Source: Chloroflexota bacterium
Lineage (GTDB): Bacteria; Chloroflexota; Dehalococcoidia; Lucifugimonadales; Lucifugimonadaceae
Length of the DNA: 64,000 nucleotides
Reading direction: 5' to 3'
Assembly (NCBI GenBank): GCA_027624075.1
Contig: JAQBUH010000002.1
Coordinates: 1-64,000 of the forward strand
The notes below the pieces were generated by a model. That model was given only the letters and a program-made list of their open reading frames with translations, was not told the DNA's origin and searched no databases. Within the stretch, counting starts at the first letter, position 1. Every line of letters starts with the position of its first letter. Position numbers and translations under genes: made by a program. Shown here one piece after another: positions 58,333-64,000 of this stretch.

Positions 58333-59505
58333 CTACGCCTCTGCCATCACGCCGGAGTCGACCTGGTGCGCCCTGATCCAGTCCCAGTCCAGCTCGACGC
58401 CGAGTCCCGGGCCGTCAGGCGCCCAGAAGTTGCCGTCCTTGTCCACACCGTCCAGATCGTCGTTGTAGTCCTTGTAGATCGGCGGCCTCGTCGTCCTCAC
58501 GTTCGGGTGCACCAGCCCGAGCTCGTAGAAGTTGGTGTTGCGGATCGAAGACATCAGGTGTCGGTGCGCAGGGCTCGGACCGTGAAGCTCCACATCCAGG
58601 CCGAAGCCCTCGGATGCGTGGGCAATCTTCATGGCCCCCGTTATCCCGCCGTCTTCATGCGCACCAGCGCGAACGTAGTCGGTGCCGTCTGCCACGATGA
58701 AGTCCACGTGCTGTTCCAGCAAGCGGATGTGCTCCGTCTGCAAGAGCGGCGTCTTCACCATCTGCCGCAGCTTGCGGTGCGCGAACTGCGAGACGCCGCC
58801 ATCCTGGTACGGGTCCTCCCACCAGAAGAAGTTCGCCTCGTCGCACGCCCTGCCGAGCATCAGCGCGTCGCCGAAGTTCTTGACCTCGCACGCGGGGTCG
58901 ATCAGCAGGTGAAGCTTGCCCTCGAACCGCTTGCCCAGGCCAAGAACGTTCGCAATCTCACGCTTGATGTTGTTGCGGGCGAGTCCCCAGCCATGCACCT
59001 TGAATGCCGGATATCCCATCTCCAGACACTGCTGCGCGAAGTCGGCAAACTGCTCAGGAGTCGACAGACCGCCGTTCTCGTCGCCGTGGAGGGTCGAGGC
59101 GTACGCGGGGAGCGGCTTCTTAGAGCCGCCGAGCAGCCGGTAGATCGGCTCGTCATAGAGTTTGCCTGCTATATCCCACAGCAGGATGTCGATCACGCCG
59201 ACGCCTAGCATCGCGCCGTGCCGGAGCCCTCTCTTCGTATCGTTGTAGATCATCTCGCGTTCAAGAGCGTTCTTGCCGATCAGGTACTGCGCGGCTATGG
59301 CCACCTCCGCAAGGGGCGGGCCACCGGTCGGGTACTCGCCAACTATCCCCTGGTCCGTGTGCATGGTCAGGATGTTGCCGCGCTGCGTGATACGGCCACC
59401 TTTTTCGTAGACCGTGTTGAAGGTGTTGTAGTCCTTGCCAACGTCGGTCAGCTCATATTCGAACGTCGTTACCTCGAGCTTGGTGATCTTGACCTCGGGC
59501 TTCAT
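58333..59505 (-). CDS. Enolase-superfamily protein (mandelate racemase/sugar-acid dehydratase-like)
   Basis: ATG 59505, with GGAG upstream, gives 390 residues. On strand 2 the catalytic motif reads K169-V-H171 (FKVHGWG). Metal ligands are D203 (LIDPACEV), E230 (WEDPY) and E258 (TEH). H308 (VELHGPSP) lies on strand 7, so a two-base mechanism is possible. The GDENGG loop and the IYKDYNDDL C-terminus are distinct from the other three copies, so this is a separate subgroup. It is flanked by mutarotase-like and MDR genes, consistent with sugar-acid breakdown. Confidence 0.86.
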   Translation of the reverse strand: MKPEVKITKLEVTTFEYELTDVGKDYNTFNTVYEKGGRITQRGNILTMHTDQGIVGEYPTGGPPLAEVAIAAQYLIGKNALEREMIYNDTKRGLRHGAMLGVGVIDILLWDIAGKLYDEPIYRLLGGSKKPLPAYASTLHGDENGGLSTPEQFADFAQQCLEMGYPAFKVHGWGLARNNIKREIANVLGLGKRFEGKLHLLIDPACEVKNFGDALMLGRACDEANFFWWEDPYQDGGVSQFAHRKLRQMVKTPLLQTEHIRLLEQHVDFIVADGTDYVRAGAHEDGGITGAMKIAHASEGFGLDVELHGPSPAHRHLMSSIRNTNFYELGLVHPNVRTTRPPIYKDYNDDLDGVDKDGNFWAPDGPGLGVELDWDWIRAHQVDSGVMAEA

Positions 59506-59776
59506 GCGATCTGCTCCTATGGGAACCGGCGCAGGCCGGCGGATGAGTAAACCTGTCTCCGGCCACAGCGCTGACGGCTGGCGGACGTGGCCGTGGCGCA
59601 AGCGAGTCCCCTGCCATGTCTGCGGTGACTAGGGAATCGTAGCACCGCAACGAGCCATAAGCTGCCACCCTCGTGTCACAAGCCGCAATGAGCCTCTCCG
59701 GGCTGACTTCCCACCGGCGCAGGTGTAAAGTTCCAGGCGGCTCGAACTAACCCCGTTACAGGAGGATCACAGACGG

Positions 59777-60751
59777 ATGAAAGCTGCGCGGCTGGTTGCT
59801 CCCACCACATTTGACTTCGTGGACATTCCGGAGCCCGTGACCGAGGATGGTTTTGCCAAGGTAAAAGTAGAGGCGGTCTCGGTGTGCGGGAGCGATATTC
59901 ACAGCACCTACCACGCGCCGCTTCCCGAGGAGTCTTACCCGATGGCGCCCGGCCTTCCGTGCCACGAGATTGCAGGCACGGTGGTCGAAAGCAGGATGCC
60001 GGGTGTAAAAGAGGGTCAACGGGCCATCGTGATCCCAACCCGCGGCTCGGGCGGCCTGGTCGAATACATTACCCAGGACGCGCTCCGGCTGATCCCGATC
60101 CCGGACTACGGCCCGATAGACGACTGGGTGATGTGCCAGCACACTGGGACGGTGCTGTATTCGGCCAAGCACTGGGGCAACCCGGCCGGTAAGCGCATCG
60201 CTGTCCTTGGGCAGGGCGGAATCGGCCTCTCGTTCACCATGATCGCCGAGGCGCAGGGCGCAGAGCAGGTCATCGGCATAGACAGGCTGGACTACCGGCT
60301 CAAGAAGTCCCACGAGATCGGCGCGACTCATACCGTCAATCCTGATAAAGAGAACCTTGAAGAGGTGCTGGAAGAGATCACCGGAGGGAACGGCGTAGAC
60401 ATCGTGGTCGATGCCTCCGGCGACTCGGCGGGTTTTGAGACCTGTATCAAGATCGTGAAGCGTCACGGCACATTCATAAGCTTCTCTCTCACAGGCCCGA
60501 TCAAGGAGCGCACGTCGTTCGTCCACGCCGATTGGATGCGTAAGGCCTGCACAATCATCCCGACTCAGATAGCGGGCACGGACCAGCCCACGAAGGAGAT
60601 CAGGGAGATGGTTGCGCTTAAGGACCGAGGCTGGGTTGACCCCGCGAAGTTGAAGTCCCACAACATGACGTTCAAAGACGTGCAGAAGGCGTACGACATG
60701 TACGCCAACTACACAGACGATGTGATCAAGGTCGTGATGTCAATCGGCTAG
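59777..60751 (+). CDS. Zinc-type alcohol/polyol dehydrogenase (MDR family)
   Basis: The protein has 324 residues. C37 (SVCGSD), H63 and E64 (CHEIAG) fit the catalytic zinc site. The four-cysteine structural zinc loop is absent, which shortens the protein relative to 33592-34689. VLGQGGIGLSFTMIAEA binds the nucleotide and GIDRLDYRL favours NAD. Sorbitol and threonine dehydrogenases are the nearest relatives by layout. GGAGG lies 11 bases before the ATG. It is divergent from the enolase-superfamily gene and convergent with a D-2-hydroxyacid dehydrogenase; together these suggest oxidation of a polyol or sugar acid. Confidence 0.9.
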   Translation: MKAARLVAPTTFDFVDIPEPVTEDGFAKVKVEAVSVCGSDIHSTYHAPLPEESYPMAPGLPCHEIAGTVVESRMPGVKEGQRAIVIPTRGSGGLVEYITQDALRLIPIPDYGPIDDWVMCQHTGTVLYSAKHWGNPAGKRIAVLGQGGIGLSFTMIAEAQGAEQVIGIDRLDYRLKKSHEIGATHTVNPDKENLEEVLEEITGGNGVDIVVDASGDSAGFETCIKIVKRHGTFISFSLTGPIKERTSFVHADWMRKACTIIPTQIAGTDQPTKEIREMVALKDRGWVDPAKLKSHNMTFKDVQKAYDMYANYTDDVIKVVMSIG

Positions 60752-60769
60752 GCGCGTCCCAGTCTGCCG

Positions 60770-61747
60770 TTAACTCCAGTTGATGTGCTCGCTGTTGACG
60801 CAGTTCGGAGGCAGTTCGCCGCGGAGCACGGCCAGGATGTTGTCCACCGTCATTTGCGACATCTTCTTGCGGGTGCCGACGGTTGCCGAGGCGATGTGCG
60901 GCAGCAACGTCACATTCTCCAGCCGGAGAAGCGGGTGGCCCGCCGGGATTGGCTCCGGGTCCGTGACGTCGAGCGCCGCAGACGCGATGGCGCCTGAGCG
61001 CAGGGCTTCGGTCAGCGCATCCGTGTCGACTATCGGTCCGCGCGCCGTGTTTACGAGCACTGCGTGACTCTGCATCGTTTTCAGTTGTGCGCTGCCGATT
61101 AGACCGTACGTTTCAGGCGTGAGAGGGCAGTGTAGCGAGACGAAGTCCGATTCTGCCAGCAACTCGTCCAGGGAGCCGGCCCGCCTGCAACCCAGGTCGT
61201 CCGCCGGCTGATTTCTGTTGAAGTAGATCACTTCCATGCCTGAGGCGAGCGCCCGTCTTGCGACTGCGCTCCCGATACGCCCGAGTCCAACGATGCCGAG
61301 CTTGGAGCCGTTGATATCCAGCCCAAGGAGGTCAAGCGGGTCAAACCACTTCCACTCGCCACGCCGTACGAACCGGTCACTCTCCGTAAGCCTCCGTCCC
61401 GCCGACTGAATAAGCGCGAAGGTGAAATCTGCGGCTGTTTCGGTGAGGACTCCCGGCGTGTTGCCGACTGCGATGTTGCGCTCGCTCGCGGCGGCGGTGT
61501 CGATGTTGTCATAGCCGACGCCAAACTCGGCGATGACCCTCAGTGAGCTTCCGGCTGCGTCCATCACGTCTGCGTCGATGCGGTCTGTGATGTGGGCAAA
61601 TATCCCGGTGCAGTCCTTCACCGCATGCAGCAGCTCTTCCCGCGTCGCCGGCGCAGGCCGGGTCAGCACTATCGTCTCCGCCTCCGACCGCAGGCGGTCC
61701 ATCTGGTCTTCGAACTGCCGTCTCGTGACAAGTACCTTCGCAGCCAA
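60770..61747 (-). CDS. D-2-hydroxyacid dehydrogenase (glyoxylate/hydroxypyruvate reductase-like)
   Basis: The protein has 325 residues and starts at TTG, with AGAGGGA 5 bases upstream. LGIVGLGRIGSAVARRAL is the NAD(P) motif, and YFNRNQ at the end of strand 2 favours NADPH. The catalytic set is Arg in NTARGP, Glu in DPEP and His in PHIASA. FGVGYDNID is the substrate-loop segment. It reduces glyoxylate, hydroxypyruvate or a related 2-oxoacid. A tandem GACCGGC-type repeat lies in its 5-prime region (61764-61797). Confidence 0.93.
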   Translation of the reverse strand: MAAKVLVTRRQFEDQMDRLRSEAETIVLTRPAPATREELLHAVKDCTGIFAHITDRIDADVMDAAGSSLRVIAEFGVGYDNIDTAAASERNIAVGNTPGVLTETAADFTFALIQSAGRRLTESDRFVRRGEWKWFDPLDLLGLDINGSKLGIVGLGRIGSAVARRALASGMEVIYFNRNQPADDLGCRRAGSLDELLAESDFVSLHCPLTPETYGLIGSAQLKTMQSHAVLVNTARGPIVDTDALTEALRSGAIASAALDVTDPEPIPAGHPLLRLENVTLLPHIASATVGTRKKMSQMTVDNILAVLRGELPPNCVNSEHINWS

Positions 61748-61763
61748 TTTTTCCCTCTTTCAT

Positions 61764-61797
61764 GACCGGCCTGACCGGCACGACCGGCCTGACCGGG
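61764..61797. repeat. Tandem 9-base GACCGGC repeat
   Basis: GACCGGCCT, GACCGGCAC, GACCGGCCT and a final GACCGGG follow head to tail, so the true unit may be 18 bases repeated twice. The array is 17 bases upstream of the TTG start of the D-2-hydroxyacid dehydrogenase. Confidence 0.75.
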
Positions 61798-61901
61798 TTG
61801 CCTCTCCCAAGAGGCAGTAATTGCGGTCACAGCCGTCGCCGCTGACGCTGGACTGACACGGCTCTCTCATTTGCCTTTGCAGACCCCGTCACCGCAAGGG
61901 T

Positions 61902-62960
61902 TCAAGCCGGGGATACCGGTTGCAGCCGGGTGCTGACGCCCGGAAAGGGCGACGGCCCACGGTTGTTCTGCATCTGAGGCTTCCATGGCGCTGCGTCCCA
62001 GAGCAGGTCGCCTATTGTGGTCGCCTCGTCCAAAGCCCCCTGCGGCACCTCTTCGTCCCATGCCGCAAGGTTCTGTTCGAGTTGTTCGATGGTCCGTGCG
62101 CCGACGATGCACGCAGTGAGCACCGGGTTGCTGATGACCCAGCGCAGTGCCAGCGCGCTGGCACTCACGCCATACTTCTCTGTTACGGCCATGAAGCTCT
62201 CCATGGCATCGAAGGTTGGCTTGTTCCAGTAGGTTAGCCGATAGAAATTCGCCGCCCGGAAGTCTTCTGCGAACCGCGTCCCTGTCTGCGCCTCGAAATT
62301 GCGGTGCTTCCCAAGCAGGAAGCCGCCCGCCTGCGGGCTGTACGCCATCACGCCGACTCCCTGGTCAGCACACACCTTGAATAGCTCTCGCTCAGGCTCT
62401 CGATAGAGCAGGTTATAGCGTGGCTGGACGCTCACGAACGGCGCCAGTCCTCGCCGGTCCTGCTTCCACAGCGCCTCGGTAAGCTGATATCCGGCGAAGT
62501 TCGATACTCCGATGTAGCGAGCTTTTCCCGCCCGCACAACATCGTTATAGGCGTCAACAGTCTCGTCGATAGGCGTCGTCGGGTCCGGCGCGTGGATCTG
62601 GTAGAGGTCCACATAGTCCGTTCCGAGCCGCCGCAGCGAGTCGTCTATCGCCTGCATCACGTACTTGCGGTTGACGCCCTCGTCGTTCGGCCCGTCGCCC
62701 ATGCGGCTCCTGCCCTTGGTGGCGAGGACGACCTTCGAGCGGCGGCTCTTGATGAACCGTCCAACGATCTCTTCCGAGATGCCTTTCTTATCGGCGGGTC
62801 CATACGAGTTGGCGGTGTCGATGAAGTTGACTCCAGCCTCGAACGCCCGCTCCATGATGCGGACGCCGTCTCCTGCGCTGGTCTGATCGCCGAAGTTGTC
62901 TGCGCCGATGCAGTACTCAGACACCTTGAGGCCGGTGCGGCCGAGATTTACGTGTTTCAT
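61902..62960 (-). CDS. Aldo/keto reductase
   Basis: ATG 62960 gives 352 residues; the frame is open to 63044. The (beta/alpha)8 fold starts HVNLGRTGLKVSEYCIG. The catalytic tetrad is D48, Y53 (NSYGPADK), K82 (ATKG) and H123 (QIHAPD). VSNFAGYQ and SQPRYN-like VQPRYNLL carry the NADP and substrate contacts, and VGARTIEQLEQNL ends the barrel. It reduces aldehydes or keto sugars with NADPH. It lies 60 bases from a second aldo/keto reductase on the same strand, upstream of it, so they are probably duplicated and co-transcribed. Confidence 0.93.
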   Translation of the reverse strand: MKHVNLGRTGLKVSEYCIGADNFGDQTSAGDGVRIMERAFEAGVNFIDTANSYGPADKKGISEEIVGRFIKSRRSKVVLATKGRSRMGDGPNDEGVNRKYVMQAIDDSLRRLGTDYVDLYQIHAPDPTTPIDETVDAYNDVVRAGKARYIGVSNFAGYQLTEALWKQDRRGLAPFVSVQPRYNLLYREPERELFKVCADQGVGVMAYSPQAGGFLLGKHRNFEAQTGTRFAEDFRAANFYRLTYWNKPTFDAMESFMAVTEKYGVSASALALRWVISNPVLTACIVGARTIEQLEQNLAAWDEEVPQGALDEATTIGDLLWDAAPWKPQMQNNRGPSPFPGVSTRLQPVSPA

Positions 62961-63021
62961 TTTCTTTTCGCTGTGCTTGGTGAAGCATTCGCCGAGTTTT
63001 TCTGGTGGTCTGCCTCCGCGG

Positions 63022-64000
63022 TCACGCCCGCCGCGCAATCTCACGGCCGAACGCGCCGGCTGGCTGGGGCGGATACACCATCGGGCTGCTGGCAGCGAAC
63101 TCCTTCGCTATCTCCATCACTTCAGCCATCACATCGTCCGGCGCCCTCACCGAGTGAGCCTCGATGATCCCCTCGATCTGGTCGACACGCCTGGCCCCGA
63201 AGATCGGCGAGGTGACTCCGGGGAAGTCTGAAACCCACTGCAGCGCAAGGCGCACCATCGGCTGGCCATGCTTTTCAGCCACCGCGGCCAGCCTGTCCAC
63301 GGTGTCGAGCCGTGAGTCGTTCCAGTAGCGGTTTTTGAGCGCTCCTCCGCGAGCGCTGTCCCGCGCCCCGAACTTGGAGTCCTCAAGCGGACCCGAGCGC
63401 GGGTGCTTGCCGGTGAGCATGCCGCTGGCGAGCGGCGAGTATGGCACAACGGCGACGCTGTTGGCGTGGGCGTGCGGGATAACCTCCATGCCGAGTCCCG
63501 GCTGCAGGATGTTGAAAACGCTCTGCACGGCCTCGAACCGGCAGATGTTGCGCACGTCTGACACCCAGAGCGACTTGGTCAGCATCCACGCGGGGAAGTT
63601 CGAACATCCGGCGTAGACGATCTTGCCCTGACGGGTCAGGTCATCAAGCGCCCTCAGCGTCTCCTCAACCGGCGTCTCGGCGTCCCACGAGTGGCAGTAG
63701 TACATGTCGATGCGGTCAGTCTGCAGCCGGCGGAGTGAGGCATCGACGGCGCGGACGATGTGGTAACGGGACGCGCCGATGTCGTTGACGCCCGCGCCCA
63801 CCCGTGAGCGGAACTTGGTCGCGAGGACAACTTCGTCCCTGCGCCCGCTCTTCTTGAAGTAGTTGCCGATCACCGTCTCGGAGCGGCCGTCTGCATAGGA
63901 GTCTGATGTGTCTACGAAGTTGATGCCGTAGCCGAGCGCACGGTCGAGAATGGCGTGTGCGGTCTTCTCGTCGCAACCGAACTCGTTGCCATAGTTGTCT
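63022..64000 (-). CDS. Aldo/keto reductase, 5-prime end outside the window
   Basis: About 326 residues are visible and the start lies beyond position 64000. The visible N-terminal part carries INFVDTSDSYADGRSE with the catalytic Asp and Tyr. VVLATKFRSRVG gives the catalytic Lys, and MYYCHSWD the His. CSNFPAWM, VQSVFNILQPGLG and IFGARRVDQIEGI are family segments. It is related to the neighbour 61902-62960 and precedes it in transcription. Substrate is unknown. The translation continues in frame to the window edge with no stop, so the gene is cut, not broken. Confidence 0.92.
   Translation of the reverse strand, partial: DNYGNEFGCDEKTAHAILDRALGYGINFVDTSDSYADGRSETVIGNYFKKSGRRDEVVLATKFRSRVGAGVNDIGASRYHIVRAVDASLRRLQTDRIDMYYCHSWDAETPVEETLRALDDLTRQGKIVYAGCSNFPAWMLTKSLWVSDVRNICRFEAVQSVFNILQPGLGMEVIPHAHANSVAVVPYSPLASGMLTGKHPRSGPLEDSKFGARDSARGGALKNRYWNDSRLDTVDRLAAVAEKHGQPMVRLALQWVSDFPGVTSPIFGARRVDQIEGIIEAHSVRAPDDVMAEVMEIAKEFAASSPMVYPPQPAGAFGREIARRA

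Noticed and set aside
1-64000. CRISPR array, insertion sequence, prophage or rRNA operon
   Set aside because: No regularly spaced repeats of 25 to 40 bases, no transposase or integrase motifs and no rRNA-like sequence were noticed on either strand.

Overview
The window looks like chromosomal DNA of a high-GC, free-living bacterium, most probably a Chloroflexota member near the SAR202/Dehalococcoidia lineages. This is inferred from content, not from a marker gene. The pointers are several enolase-superfamily paralogues beside MDR dehydrogenases, aldo/keto reductases and a luciferase-like flavoenzyme; a complex I operon with no NuoE/F/G genes; an archaellin-type filament protein; and many lipoproteins with an A-C-G-S lipobox. 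I saw no rRNA, tRNA, CRISPR array, insertion sequence or phage gene. Gene density is high, genes in operons often overlap by 1 to 4 bases, and convergent neighbours are often 10 to 20 bases apart.

Layout. 0-2 kb: two receiver-only response regulators, one with a decayed second domain. 2-5.6 kb: an amine-oxidase-like FAD enzyme, a sulfite-oxidase-like molybdoenzyme with its flavin reductase partner, and an SDR. 5.6-8.7 kb: a strong archaellin candidate, a degenerate receiver protein, an ArsR repressor with a palindrome inside its promoter, a VOC protein and a small membrane protein. 8.8-17.3 kb: three enolase-superfamily genes, a shortened MaoC remnant, a lipoprotein, a membrane-anchored Hcp-like protein and a large VWA-like membrane protein. 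17.4-23.2 kb: two cyclophilins, then an E1alpha-E1beta-E2-LipB operon. 23.4-27.6 kb: a REC-PAS protein, a CHASE-type histidine kinase and a convergent OmpR-type regulator. 28-34.7 kb: a PKD/Ig/TolB-like lipoprotein, threonine synthase behind a structured leader, GNAT, DUF1643, SelW-like and zinc alcohol dehydrogenase genes. 34.9-51 kb: nuoABCDHIJK, a DUF2007-like gene, nuoLMN, NAD kinase, a Nudix hydrolase and an SdhA-SdhB-HdrB-like set. 51-57 kb: a lipoprotein, a three-gene SDR/DUF6295/dienelactone hydrolase unit, a lipoprotein cytochrome c, a luciferase-like enzyme, an EamA transporter and a CheY-like regulator. 57-64 kb: carbohydrate-acid genes (mutarotase-like, enolase, MDR, D-2-hydroxyacid dehydrogenase, two aldo/keto reductases).

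How the genes fit together. The 34.9-51 kb block is the respiratory core. An 11-subunit proton-pumping complex I would take electrons from an unknown donor, and a succinate dehydrogenase/fumarate reductase with an HdrB-like third subunit connects the TCA cycle to it. NAD kinase and the Nudix enzyme, both dinucleotide-related, sit between the two complexes. The 2-oxoacid dehydrogenase feeds acyl-CoA into the cycle, and the flanking catabolic genes suggest oxidation of sugar acids or complex dissolved organic matter.

The observations I would follow first are the bacterial archaellin, the membrane-anchored Hcp-like protein without a visible type VI system, the competing-hairpin element between twin enolase genes, the promoter-embedded palindrome of the ArsR gene, and the extra small gene inside the complex I operon.
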